Position numbers and translations under genes: made by a program. DNA of 64,000 nt from BS150m-G50 sp964517435 (GTDB lineage: Bacteria; CAIWAD01; BS150m-G50). How positions within the stretch are numbered: the first letter of the stretch is position 1; each line of letters begins with the position of its first letter. Below the pieces are notes generated by a model. The model saw only the letters and a list, made by a program, of their open reading frames with translations. It made no database searches and was not told the origin of the DNA. Shown piece after piece: positions 1 through 9,029 of this stretch. The stretch covers positions 159,674 through 223,673 of the forward strand of contig CAZFEC010000001.1 of assembly GCA_964517435.1 (NCBI GenBank), in the 5' to 3' direction.

Positions 1-1197
1 AATCTGCTCCGCCAGCTGGTCGTCGTTGCTGAGCAATCCTGAGAACTCATGCCCCAGCGCCATGACTACGGCGCCGGTCAGGGTTGCAACATCGATGATC
101 GCCGCCGGGCGGTATTTGCGTTCGACCCAGCTGATGCCGTCCGCCAGCAGCAATCTGCCCTCCGCGTCGGTATTCAGGATCTCAACTGTCTTGCCGGAGT
201 GGCAGCGGATGATGTCGCCCGGTTTGTAGCCGGCACCGCTCGGCATGTTCTCCGCCGCCGGCACCACGCCGATCACATTCACCGACGGCTTCAGACGCGC
301 CAGCACGGAGCAGACGCCGATGACCGCCGCCGCACCCGCCATGTCCCCCTTCATCTCGTGCATGCCGGTGCCGGGCTTAAGGGAAATGCCGCCGGAATCG
401 AAGGTAACTCCTTTACCGACCAGGGCAACGGTCGGGGCCTGTTTGGCACTCGATTTATACTCCATGACGACCAGACGCGGCTTCTGACGGCTGCCCTGCC
501 CGACGGCGAGTATGCCGCCACACTTCTCCGCGGCCAGTTGGGTGCTGTCCAGCACCTTGACCTTGATGCCGCCGGGACGGAGGCGCCGTGCGACCTGGGC
601 GAGGTAGGCGGGAGTTACCACGTTGCCCGGTTTGTTGATGAGATCGCGTGCGAGATTGACGGCGTCGCCGAAGAGGATTCCGCGCTCCAGTTGTCGGCGC
701 AAACCAGCCGGTGACGCTTTGGTTTGGGTGAATAGAGCCAGTGTTTTCAGACTGTGCGGTTTTCGTTCCGATTTGAATTCATTGAAGCGGTAGCCCGCCG
801 TTTTGGCTGCCACGATCTGTGCCTGCATCACCGCCGCGTCCGGCAGGGGGCTGTCACCGTTCACGAACAGGAGACAGTCGAGCCGGGTCAGACCGCGTTC
901 TCCGGACCAGGCGATCAGCTTTTGCATCACCCGGCGCACCCGCATCAGATCGTACTCCTCGCGCCGTCCCAGACCGACGCAGATCAAACGGGAAACGGCG
1001 GCTCCCTCCGGCAGGAGGACGGTCTCGATTCTCCCCGGTTTACCGCTGACTTCCTCACATTCAAAAGCCTGACGGAGGCGGTCTCCGCTGTCCAAGGCGG
1101 TAATCAGCGCTTCCGGCCGTTCCCCCTCAAACAGGGGCAAGGCCAGATTCGCCGCCTTGATATCTTTCAACAACAGGTATTTGGCTTGGGTTTTCAT
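1..1197 (-). CDS. pepA: Leucyl aminopeptidase, M17 family (C-terminus cut by window edge)
   Basis: Cytosolic metallo-aminopeptidase that removes N-terminal residues from peptides. Reading the minus strand from ATG at 1197 gives 399 open codons running off the window, so roughly the last 100 residues of a typical ~490-residue enzyme are missing. The M17 signature NTDAEGRL lies near residue 342 and the metal-binding segment GKGVTFDSGGISLKPG near residue 250. A GGGA ribosome site precedes the ATG. The truncation comes from the window edge, not from a lesion. It lies downstream of ispH on the same strand, with a 98-base gap that holds a palindrome and a TATAAT. Confidence 0.93.
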   Translation of the reverse strand, partial: MKTQAKYLLLKDIKAANLALPLFEGERPEALITALDSGDRLRQAFECEEVSGKPGRIETVLLPEGAAVSRLICVGLGRREEYDLMRVRRVMQKLIAWSGERGLTRLDCLLFVNGDSPLPDAAVMQAQIVAAKTAGYRFNEFKSERKPHSLKTLALFTQTKASPAGLRRQLERGILFGDAVNLARDLINKPGNVVTPAYLAQVARRLRPGGIKVKVLDSTQLAAEKCGGILAVGQGSRQKPRLVVMEYKSSAKQAPTVALVGKGVTFDSGGISLKPGTGMHEMKGDMAGAAAVIGVCSVLARLKPSVNVIGVVPAAENMPSGAGYKPGDIIRCHSGKTVEILNTDAEGRLLLADGISWVERKYRPAAIIDVATLTGAVVMALGHEFSGLLSNDDQLAEQI

Positions 1198-1262
1198 GCA
1201 AGTCCCTTTCGAGTCATGTGCCGACGGTAACACCGTCGCTCGCGCCTGTTCGCGCAATGTCT

Positions 1263-1289
1263 ATTATAGAGTGCGTCTCGCAGAGACGC
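1263..1289 (-). promoter_or_regulatory. Palindrome plus -10-like box between ispH and pepA
   Basis: Just after the ispH stop lies a perfect palindrome GCGTCTC-gca-GAGACGC (1273-1289). On the minus strand it is followed by TATAAT (1263-1268). The stem has no T-run, so it is a weak terminator candidate. The TATAAT could be the pepA -10 box, but no good -35 sits 16-18 bases upstream. The role is uncertain. Confidence 0.3.
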
Positions 1290-1295
1290 TAAGAA

Positions 1296-2165
1296 TCAAC
1301 CAGCCCGACCGGTAGCATTTACCGATGCGGCGATCTCACGCAGCCGGGCGAGAACCCCCTCGATCAGTTCGTCAGGGGTCGAAGCGCCGGCGGACACGCC
1401 GATCCGTTCGTAGTCCCGCACCAACTCCGGATCGATGGCGCTGCTGTCCTCGATCAGATAGGCCGGGATGCCATGGGTACGGGCGATTTCCCGCAGCCGA
1501 TTGCAGTTGGCACTGTTCTGGGACCCGACGACATACACCAGGTCCGATTCCTGCGCCAGCTCCCGCATGGCATTCTGTCGCTTCTCGGTCGCGTCGCAGA
1601 TGGTGTTGTAAATCAGAGCGTCCGGCTGCAGCTTCTGTAACTCACCGGCGATCTCTTCAAACCGTTCCCGCGATTGCGTCGTCTGACTGACCAGCGCGAC
1701 CGGTCGAGACAACTGGGGCAGGTCACGCAGTTCCTCCAGGCTCTGGATCAACCTGATGTGCTCCGGGGCGACGCCCTGAATGCCGATGACCTCATCATGG
1801 CTGCTGTCACCCAGCAGAAAGATCTCATAACCCTGCCGGACCAGGTCGCGCACGATATCGTGGATCCGCGTTACCAGCGGACAGGTCGCATCGAGCACTT
1901 CCAGGTCACGACGGGCGGCCTGTTCCATCACCTCCGGCGCGACACCGTGGGCGCTGACCACCAGCACTCCCGGTGGTGCCTGTTCCAGATCGGCCACCGA
2001 GTGTACGCCCTTCCGCTCGAAATCCTGAATCACCGTGTGATTGTGCACGATCTCTTTCAGGATGCTGACCCGCTGGTCTGAATCACGGGATTTCTCTTGC
2101 ACCATTTCGATGGCGCGTTTGACGCCGAAACAGAAACCGGCTTCTCTGGCGCGCAGGATTTCCAT
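1296..2165 (-). CDS. ispH: 4-Hydroxy-3-methylbut-2-enyl diphosphate reductase (LytB)
   Basis: Final enzyme of the MEP pathway: an Fe-S protein that converts HMBPP to IPP and DMAPP. At 289 residues it has the family length. The three cluster cysteines are present at C12 (AGFCFGVKRA), C95 (DATCPLV) and C190 (CDATEKRQ). The acid/base segment SSHDEVIG (H123, E125) and the C-terminal GASTPDELI are also visible. It lies 45 bases downstream of dxs on the same strand, so the first and last steps of isoprenoid precursor synthesis are probably co-transcribed. Confidence 0.97.
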   Translation of the reverse strand: MEILRAREAGFCFGVKRAIEMVQEKSRDSDQRVSILKEIVHNHTVIQDFERKGVHSVADLEQAPPGVLVVSAHGVAPEVMEQAARRDLEVLDATCPLVTRIHDIVRDLVRQGYEIFLLGDSSHDEVIGIQGVAPEHIRLIQSLEELRDLPQLSRPVALVSQTTQSRERFEEIAGELQKLQPDALIYNTICDATEKRQNAMRELAQESDLVYVVGSQNSANCNRLREIARTHGIPAYLIEDSSAIDPELVRDYERIGVSAGASTPDELIEGVLARLREIAASVNATGRAG

Positions 2166-2210
2166 ATCCGGTCTACTCCCCCGCGGGGCGGTGTGCTGCC
2201 GGCGTCGGGT

Positions 2211-4094
2211 TCATACCGCTTCCCGCTGCTTCTGCATGACGACGGCGGCGATACCGGCGGCATCCAGGCCGGTGGAATTCTGCTGCTCGCTGCGGGTGGC
2301 GTGTTTGACATGCTCGTCGTCGATGCCCAGTTTCAGGGAACTGCCCTGGAATTTCAGCTCGCGGTAAAGGCAATCGCAGACCATGGTGCCGAAACCGTTG
2401 AGAATATTACCCTCCTCCAGGGTAACCACCAGCGCGTGCCGTTTGATGCCGGCGAGCATTCGCCGGTCAAGCGGTTTAACGAAGCGGCAGTTGATCACCG
2501 CCGCAGTCACGCCCTGATCGCGCAGTAATCCGGCGGCGTGCACCGCTTCTTCCACCAGCGGTCCCACCGCCAGCAGGATCACCTCCTCGCCCGGGAGCAC
2601 TTCCTCCCAGCTGCCGATTTCCAGTGGCTGGTAACGGATCTCCTCGCTGAGACGCAGCACGCTGTCCTTGGGATAGCGGATGGCGAAGGGACCCTGCAGT
2701 TCTTCATTGAGCGCAGTGAACAGCAGATTGCGCAACTCGTTACCGTCGCGGGGCGCCGCCACCGTCATACCAGGCACCGAACTCAGGTAGGCCAGATCAA
2801 AGGAGCCCTGATGCGTGACGCCGTCCTGCCCGACCAGGCCGGCCCGGTCCAGCGCGAACACGACCGGCAACTGCTGCAGATCGACATCGTGGATGATGTG
2901 ATCGTAGGCGCGCTGCAGAAAGGTCGAGTAGATGGCGACCACCGGTTTCATGCCGGCGGCGGCCAGGCCGGCGGCAAAAGTAACGGCGTGCCCTTCCGCA
3001 ATGCCGACATCGAAAAAGCGCTCCGGCAGCTCCTGCGCGAATTCCACCAGTCCGGTCCCCTCCGCCATCGCGGCCGTAATGGCGACGATGCGGGGATCGT
3101 GTTTGGCCAGATCGATCAAGGTATGGGTGAAAACCGTGTTGTAGGAGGGCATCTTGTCGCCGGATGAGGGCGCCGGTTGCCGCGGTTTGCCGGAGACACC
3201 GTGATAACTGACCGGATCGCTCTCCGCCTGCTTCAGTCCTCTTCCCTTGACTGTCTTGATGTGTAACAGCTTGGGCCCCTGGATCTGCTTCAGACGTTTC
3301 AGGATGCTCTCCAGGTCCGTCAGAGAATGCCCGTTGACCGGACCGTAGTACTTGAATCCCAGTTCGTCGAACATCACACCCGGCTGGATCAGCGTCTTCA
3401 GGCTCTCCTCCAATTTGTGGCCGATGTCGCGGACGGTACGGGCACCGACCGGCAGTTTGCCGGCGATGTCCCAGATCTGGTTGCGAAAACGGTTGAAGAG
3501 GGGATTGCTGGAGACTTCCGTGAAGTAGGTCGACAGGGCGCCGACATTCCGGGAGATGGACATCTCATTGTCGTTGAGAATCACCAGGATGTCGGTATTA
3601 ACGCGTCCGGCGTTGTTCAGTCCTTCAAAAGCCAGTCCGCCCGTCATCGCCCCGTCGCCGACGACGGCGATGACATGATTATCCCCGCCCAGCATATCGC
3701 GGGCGCGGGCGAACCCGAGGGCGGCGGATATGGAGGTGGAAGCGTGACCCGCTCCGAAGTTGTCGTATTCGCTCTCGGTGCGGGACTGGAAGCCGGAGAT
3801 CCCCTCCGCCTGGCGTATGGTCGGCAATTGTCGGCGGCGACCGGTGAGGATTTTATGGATGTAGGTCTGATGGCCGACATCCCAGGTGACGACATCACGG
3901 GGCATGTCGAAGACCCGGTGCAGGGCCAGGGTCAACTCCACCACTCCCAGGCTGGAAGCCAGGTGGCCGCCGCTTTGCGTCACGACCTTGATGACGTAGT
4001 CACGCAGTTCCTGCGCCAGTTTGGTCAACTCCGCCAGGGAAAACCCGCGAATATCTTCAGGTTTATCGATTCCATCCAGGAATTTCGTCATCAT
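2211..4094 (-). CDS. dxs: 1-Deoxy-D-xylulose-5-phosphate synthase
   Basis: Thiamine-diphosphate enzyme that condenses pyruvate and glyceraldehyde 3-phosphate, the entry step of the MEP pathway. At 627 residues it is full length. The ThDP-binding stretch GDGAMTGGLAFEGLNNAG and the catalytic-region motif DVGIAEGHA are present. Two consecutive ATGs (4094 and 4091) follow a GAGG ribosome site, and the spacing (2 versus 5 bases) slightly favours 4091. A short inverted-repeat element (4112-4168) lies immediately upstream of the start region. Followed by ispH. Confidence 0.97.
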   Translation of the reverse strand: MMTKFLDGIDKPEDIRGFSLAELTKLAQELRDYVIKVVTQSGGHLASSLGVVELTLALHRVFDMPRDVVTWDVGHQTYIHKILTGRRRQLPTIRQAEGISGFQSRTESEYDNFGAGHASTSISAALGFARARDMLGGDNHVIAVVGDGAMTGGLAFEGLNNAGRVNTDILVILNDNEMSISRNVGALSTYFTEVSSNPLFNRFRNQIWDIAGKLPVGARTVRDIGHKLEESLKTLIQPGVMFDELGFKYYGPVNGHSLTDLESILKRLKQIQGPKLLHIKTVKGRGLKQAESDPVSYHGVSGKPRQPAPSSGDKMPSYNTVFTHTLIDLAKHDPRIVAITAAMAEGTGLVEFAQELPERFFDVGIAEGHAVTFAAGLAAAGMKPVVAIYSTFLQRAYDHIIHDVDLQQLPVVFALDRAGLVGQDGVTHQGSFDLAYLSSVPGMTVAAPRDGNELRNLLFTALNEELQGPFAIRYPKDSVLRLSEEIRYQPLEIGSWEEVLPGEEVILLAVGPLVEEAVHAAGLLRDQGVTAAVINCRFVKPLDRRMLAGIKRHALVVTLEEGNILNGFGTMVCDCLYRELKFQGSSLKLGIDDEHVKHATRSEQQNSTGLDAAGIAAVVMQKQREAV

Positions 4095-4111
4095 TACCTC
4101 GTGTGCGCTCC

Positions 4112-4168
4112 ATAGTATTGCGGTAACGAAAAGACCGAATCAGTTATGCAATCTATGGGCAATACTAT
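4112..4168. repeat. Intergenic inverted-repeat element, copy A
   Basis: Arms ATAGTATTGC (4112-4121) and GCAATACTAT (4159-4168) are exact reverse complements separated by 37 bases. The element sits between the radical SAM gene and dxs, 18 bases upstream of the dxs ATG. It matches copies at 23179-23237 and 47204-47258; relative to those, the T:A pair at the ninth position of the arm is replaced here by G:C on both sides. Confidence 0.7.
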
Positions 4169-4201
4169 TGACCGATGCCTGAATACTGTCTCCAGAGGAC
4201 A

Positions 4202-6808
4202 TCACCTGCGAGCATCGGTATAATCGGTATAAATAGAGGAGCGTTGCCGGTCGCCAACCGGGACTGTCTCCCGCGGCTGGGAACGCAACAACGCTGCATC
4301 CTTGTGGAAGCGAATGGCGGCTAGCCGCTCTTCGCCGAGCACGGCACTGACCAGATGGTCGGGACGCGCCGTTTTGCTCTTCTGCTGCCTGGTCTTCAAT
4401 CTAATCCGATCTTCATCCAGACTCAACTCTATAATAAATGGTTTGAGATCAACGACCTGTTCGCGCCCCTTGCGCACCCGCCGGAAAAAGATATGTTCGT
4501 CTGCCAACGCGGCCGCCAGGGCCTGCCGGTCGCTCTCGCCGTCAGCATCGATCCAGCTGAGAGTGTAGTGGTAGGCAGTAGTGTCCTCCTGCACCGACGT
4601 CGCCCGGCGGGGCAGCCAGTAGTACTCGATCAGCTGCAGGCCGGCCGGTAGATAGTCGAACAGGAGGGCGGGTGATTGCCGCTCCGTCAACAGCAGGTCC
4701 AGGTATTCAGCGCTGGAGGTGAAACCGTGCGGCAACGGCGGGCCGGCGGCGAAACGGTAACGGGGGTGGTAGCCCTGGGTCAGGGCCAGGGGTAATTTTG
4801 CGAGTCGGATGCCGCGTTCCAGGTGCTTGAGCAGATCGAGGTGCCCCAGGTAGCGGGCCGGTCCCCGGCGTGCGTAGCGCAGGCGCACCCGGTAAAGCTC
4901 CGGGGGCTGTGCCTGACGAGCAGGCTGTGGTTCCTTCGCCGAAGGCGAAGGTGGCGGCGAGGGGGTCTCCAACAGGCTTCCGGTCACCTGCGACACCTGT
5001 TCCGGCGTACAGCTTCCGCACTGCCAGCAATGACCCAGGCGGCAATCGGGCGTTTCGGCAGTGTTGTAGGCCCGCTCCCTTTCCCGCTGCAGGAAGGCGG
5101 TCGAGATCATACCGTGGAAGTGACTCCAGGGCAACGACCGACCGACCGGAATGGCGGAATTGCATTTTGACAACGGCAAATCCTCCGCCGCGAAGGCCTG
5201 CCGCCAGAGTTCCGGCTTGAATTCGCTCGACCAGGCATCGAAACCGGCGCCCAGCTCGACCGCGCGCTCCACCACGCGTCCGTAACGCCGGTCGCCGCGA
5301 GCCAGCGCCGATTCCACCTCGGTAACCGCGCCGTCGCGCCAGTTCAGCTCCACCCCACGCTCACGCGGCAGGCTGCGCAAATAGGCGATCTTCTGCGCGA
5401 GCCGGTCGCGGTTTACCTGTTCCTCCCACTGGAAGGGAGTGTGCGGCTTGGGCGCGAACGGCGAGATCGCCGCCCGGACGGTAGCACCGCCGTAAGTCCT
5501 GCCCAGGCGACGCACCGCGTTCACCAACTCCACGATACCCGCCAGGTCCCGGTCGGTTTCCGTCGGCAGACCGATCATGAAATAGAGCTTCACCCGCCGC
5601 CAGCCCTGCTCGAAGGCGGTGCGGCAGGCAGCCAGCAGATCGGTATCGCTGTTGTTCTTGTTGATCACCGCCCGCAGGCGTTCGCTGCCTGCTTCCGGGG
5701 CGAAGGTCAAACCGGAACGCCGGAAGGCGGAGGCGGCGCGCGCCATCTGCGGGGTGAATCGATCCGGCCGCAGGGAGGGGAAGGAGAGCGCCGTCTGCGG
5801 GTGAGCGGGAGTTGTCATCTCCAGGGACATCAATTCGGCCAGGCCGGTGTAGTCGCCGGTGGAGAGTGAAAGCAACGATACCTCGCTATGCCCGCTGTTG
5901 GCCAGCGCGCAGCGCATCTGCGCCTGGACGGCGGTCGGCTGCCGCTGGCGGACCGGCCGGTAAACCATCCCGGCGTGGCAGAATCGGCAGCCGCGACTGC
6001 AGCCGCGCATCACTTCCACCGCCAGGCGGTTGAATTCAATATCGATCAAGGGCAGCAGCGGCCGTTCCGGATAATATTCGTTGCGCAGCTGCTCCACGCG
6101 GGCGGGCCTGACCGGCAGGGGCGCGTCAGATTCAAGACAGTCGATGCCGGCGTACTCGCCGTTGTCGTAGCGCGGTTGATAGAAAGCGGGGATGTAAACT
6201 CCCTGCAAGCGGGCCAACTCCCGCAGGAGGTCACGACGACCACCTTGCCGCCGTTTGCCCTCGCGAACCTTCGCCAGCAGTTGCGGCAGCACCTCCTCAC
6301 CATCGCCGATCACGACCGCGTCCAGAAAGTCGGCCATCGTCTCACAGTGGTAGGCGACAGGTCCCCCGGCGATCACCAGCGGATCGGCGTCACACCGCTC
6401 GGTGCTGCGGCGCGGTATACCACCCCGATCCAGCATTCGCAGGATGTTGCTGTAGTGCAGTTCATATTGCAGGGTAAAACCGACCACATCGAACTCGCAC
6501 AGCGGCAGTTGTGACTCGAGCGAACAGAGGGGCAGTTCATGTTCCCGCAACAACGCTTCCAGATCGGACCAGGGCGCGTAAGCCCTTTCGGCAGCCGCCC
6601 AGGGGAGCCGGTTGATAATGTGATACAAAATACCGAAGCCGACCGAATAGCTCATCCCGACTTCATAGCTGTCCGGATAAACCAGCGCCAGCCGCACCTC
6701 CGCGTCTTCCTTGCGGATTGAATTGAGCTCGCCTCCCGTGTAGCGGCCCGGTTTCGACACGCGGGGCAGGATGTATTCATGCAGGAGGTGTTGTTGCTGC
6801 TGGTTCAT
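4202..6808 (-). CDS. Radical SAM protein fused to DUF2344-type C-terminal domain
   Basis: 868-residue two-part protein. The N-terminal part is a B12-type radical SAM module with the cluster motif C270-x3-C274-x2-C277 (RGCSRGCRFCHAG). A Cys-rich linker follows (CRLGHCWQCGSC, near residue 600), then a C-terminal domain (from about residue 640) starting YRVRLRYARRGPARYLGHLD, typical of the radical-SAM-linked DUF2344 family. Such fusions are known in many anaerobes, often near RNase G or ribosomal protein genes, but their reaction is not established. No partner gene is adjacent here; nrnA lies 19 bases upstream on the same strand. Confidence 0.88.
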   Translation of the reverse strand: MNQQQQHLLHEYILPRVSKPGRYTGGELNSIRKEDAEVRLALVYPDSYEVGMSYSVGFGILYHIINRLPWAAAERAYAPWSDLEALLREHELPLCSLESQLPLCEFDVVGFTLQYELHYSNILRMLDRGGIPRRSTERCDADPLVIAGGPVAYHCETMADFLDAVVIGDGEEVLPQLLAKVREGKRRQGGRRDLLRELARLQGVYIPAFYQPRYDNGEYAGIDCLESDAPLPVRPARVEQLRNEYYPERPLLPLIDIEFNRLAVEVMRGCSRGCRFCHAGMVYRPVRQRQPTAVQAQMRCALANSGHSEVSLLSLSTGDYTGLAELMSLEMTTPAHPQTALSFPSLRPDRFTPQMARAASAFRRSGLTFAPEAGSERLRAVINKNNSDTDLLAACRTAFEQGWRRVKLYFMIGLPTETDRDLAGIVELVNAVRRLGRTYGGATVRAAISPFAPKPHTPFQWEEQVNRDRLAQKIAYLRSLPRERGVELNWRDGAVTEVESALARGDRRYGRVVERAVELGAGFDAWSSEFKPELWRQAFAAEDLPLSKCNSAIPVGRSLPWSHFHGMISTAFLQRERERAYNTAETPDCRLGHCWQCGSCTPEQVSQVTGSLLETPSPPPSPSAKEPQPARQAQPPELYRVRLRYARRGPARYLGHLDLLKHLERGIRLAKLPLALTQGYHPRYRFAAGPPLPHGFTSSAEYLDLLLTERQSPALLFDYLPAGLQLIEYYWLPRRATSVQEDTTAYHYTLSWIDADGESDRQALAAALADEHIFFRRVRKGREQVVDLKPFIIELSLDEDRIRLKTRQQKSKTARPDHLVSAVLGEERLAAIRFHKDAALLRSQPRETVPVGDRQRSSIYTDYTDARR

Positions 6809-6827
6809 GGTTCAGTTCGTCACGCTC

Positions 6828-7814
6828 CTATGCGTTGGGAAACAACTCCGCGGCCGCCTGCCGCACCCGCGCCACCGCCTGGGGTACCGCGGCGTCCAGC
6901 ACCGCTCCCGCCGCTTGCGCGTGACCGCCGCCGCCCAGCGCCTTGGCCAGCGCGTGGATCGACTTGCCCAGGCTGCCGCGCAGCGACACCTTGGTCTGCG
7001 TCGCGGAGAGGGGATAGACCAGAATCGCCGCTTCCACATCGCTGATCTGCTGCAGCAGATTGACGAACCGCTCCGTATCGCCCGGACCGCTCTGACTGTC
7101 GTGATACATTTCCTCTTCGATATACATCATGGCCAGGCGGCCGGCTGCCAGCAACTCGACGGTGTTCAAAGCGCTGCCCAGCAGCTTCAGAGCTTCCGGG
7201 CGACGGTTGTGATACACTCGTTCGCAGAGCAGGGCCGGTTCGATGCCGGTCACCATCAGCTCGGCGGCGACCTGCAGGGTGCGGGCGGTGGTACTGCTGA
7301 AGCGGAAGCCGCCGGTATCGGTGTGGAGTGCCACCCAGAGCGCGGCGGCGGTCGACTGGTCGACCGGCCAGTTGAGTTCACGCGCCAGGCGGTAGAGGAT
7401 CTCACCCGTCGCCGCCGCTGTTTCATCCACAAAGAGAAGATCTCCCTCGATCTGCGATTCCAGGTGATGATCCAGGATGATCGTGGTCAGCTCCTGCCGT
7501 TGCAGGTATTCCGCCACCCGGCCCAGACGCCGCGGTGCCGAGACATCCAGACAGAAGAAGATGTCGTAAGCGTCGTCCGCCGGGGGATCTTCCACCTGAC
7601 GCAGCGACAGCCCTTCGAAAAGGAAGTCGTATCCGGGCGGCAGCGGATCGTGGTTCCAGATTTCAGCCTGAACCCCCTGCTCTGCCAGAAGTCGGGCCAG
7701 CGCCGCTTCCGAACCGAGTCCATCGCCGTCCGGCCGCAGGTGCGTGCTCAGCAGCGCCCGTCTGCCCGGCTGGATCAGTTGGCGTAAACGGGTGAGAGTA
7801 TCTTTGCGCATCAT
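6828..7814 (-). CDS. nrnA: DHH/DHHA1 phosphoesterase (NrnA-like nanoRNase/pAp phosphatase)
   Basis: Predicted to degrade nanoRNAs and/or pAp. From ATG 7814 the product is 328 residues. DHH-family motifs are in order: STHLRPDGDGLGSE near residue 23, FCLDVS, LDHH near 115, and the DHHA1 signature GGGGHAQAAGA near 300. The start at 7814 (followed by a second ATG) is preceded by CCGGAG at proper distance; an upstream ATG at 7850 would overlap the prfB stop and adds 12 uncharacteristic residues. Same strand as prfB, 32 bases downstream of its stop. Confidence 0.9.
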   Translation of the reverse strand: MMRKDTLTRLRQLIQPGRRALLSTHLRPDGDGLGSEAALARLLAEQGVQAEIWNHDPLPPGYDFLFEGLSLRQVEDPPADDAYDIFFCLDVSAPRRLGRVAEYLQRQELTTIILDHHLESQIEGDLLFVDETAAATGEILYRLARELNWPVDQSTAAALWVALHTDTGGFRFSSTTARTLQVAAELMVTGIEPALLCERVYHNRRPEALKLLGSALNTVELLAAGRLAMMYIEEEMYHDSQSGPGDTERFVNLLQQISDVEAAILVYPLSATQTKVSLRGSLGKSIHALAKALGGGGHAQAAGAVLDAAVPQAVARVRQAAAELFPNA

Positions 7815-7846
7815 GTGAACTCCGGTTTGTCGGTTGTTGAAGCAGC

Positions 7847-8945
7847 TCACTCCTCCGGGGTGGAGCCGAGCAGAAAGGACTGAATGAAGCCATCCAGGTC
7901 GCCGTCCAGCACGGCGGTGGTGTTGGAAGTCTCGTAGCCGGTGCGGTGATCCTTGATCATGTTGTAGGGGTGCAGGACGTAGGAGCGAATCTGGCTGCCC
8001 CAGGCGTTCTCCAGCTTGGTACCCTCCAGTTCAGCCTTGCGGGCCGCTTCCTCCTCCAGCTGCTGCTGGTAGAGCCTGGCGTGGAGCAGCTTCATCGCGC
8101 TCTCCTTGTTGCGATGCTGGGAGCGTTCCGATTGGCACTGGGCCACGATCCCGCTGGGCAGATGCGTAATACGAATCGCCGAATCGGTCTTGTTGACATG
8201 CTGACCGCCGGCGCCGGAGGCGCGATAGGTATCGATCCTGAGGTCGGCTGGATTGATTTCGATCGTGATCGTGTTATCCACTTCCGGGTACAGAAATACG
8301 GAAGCGAACGATGTATGACGGCGGGAATTGGAATCGAAGGGGGAGATCCGTACCAGGCGATGCACGCCGATTTCCGAGCGCAGGTAACCGTAGGCGTGTT
8401 TACCCTCGATGCTGAGCGTCACCGATTTCAAGCCCGCGACTTCGCCCGGCACTTCATCCAGTACTTTAACCTGGAAGCGGTTGTTTTCAGCCCAGGCTTT
8501 GTACATCCGAAACAGGATCGTCACCCAATCCATCGCCTCGGTCCCGCCGGCGCCGGAGTTGATACTCAGGATGGCGCTGCGCCAGTCGTCCGGCTGGTCC
8601 ATCATGCTCTCGAACTCAAGCAGCGACAGATCGTGATTGACCTGTTGCAGCATTTTCAGAACCTCGGGGTAGTCGCTGTCTCCTTCTTCCAGCACCTGGA
8701 AGAATTCCGCCGTTTCCTCGAACTGCGCGGCGATGTCCTGAAAACGTTTCACACCCTCGCGCAGGTCCGACAGCTGTTTGAGCAACGCCCGGGCATGCTC
8801 CGGGTCTTCCCAGAGCCCTTCCGCCGCGGTACGCTCCTCCAACTCGGCTATTTCGCGTTCCCGGCCGGCGATGTCAAAGATGCCCCCGCAGCTTCTCCAG
8901 CATGGCGGCGGCGTTTTCCAACGTGCGTTTGGTTTCTATATCCAT
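7847..8945 (-). CDS. prfB: Peptide chain release factor 2 with programmed +1 frameshift
   Basis: Recognises UGA/UAA stop codons and triggers peptide release. Translation starts at ATG 8945, runs 23 codons to CTT, meets an in-frame TGA (8874-8876) and must shift +1 to continue as L-D-I-A-G-R-E. The joined protein is 365 residues, the standard RF2 length. The GGQ motif (GAGGQHVNKTDS) and the RF2 specificity motif SPF (VRISPFDSN) are present. The frame after the shift is open from 8875 to 7847. This is a working autoregulated prfB, not a truncated gene. Confidence 0.96.
8873..8888 (-). promoter_or_regulatory. RF2 programmed +1 frameshift site
   Basis: On the minus strand the sequence is GCGGGGGCATCTTTGAC: a G-rich Shine-Dalgarno-like run three bases before the slippery CTT, followed by TGA C. 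This matches the classical prfB site (AGGGGGTATCTTTGAC in E. coli). Poor decoding of UGA when RF2 is scarce lets the ribosome slip +1 and make more RF2. Confidence 0.95.
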
Positions 8946-8992
8946 TCAGCGTAGCCTTTCGGTAAAACAGCCGTGCGCGGAAGCGAGTCGAG

Positions 8993-9012
8993 CCCGGGAT
9001 GCGACTCCCGGG
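8993..9012 (-). other. Short GC hairpin after the SpoIID-domain gene
   Basis: CCCGGG (8993-8998) and CCCGGG (9007-9012) can pair across an 8-base loop in the 84-base gap between the SpoIID-domain gene and prfB. There is no T-run on either side, so I do not call it an intrinsic terminator. Confidence 0.3.
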
Positions 9013-9029
9013 CGGTCAAACCGGATGCG

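Noticed and set aside
7847..8842. prfB as a truncated or frameshifted pseudogene
   Set aside because: The break coincides exactly with the conserved CTT TGA C programmed site, and the joined product has normal RF2 length.
8993..9012. Intrinsic terminator between the SpoIID-domain gene and prfB
   Set aside because: Only a 6-base stem and no T-run.
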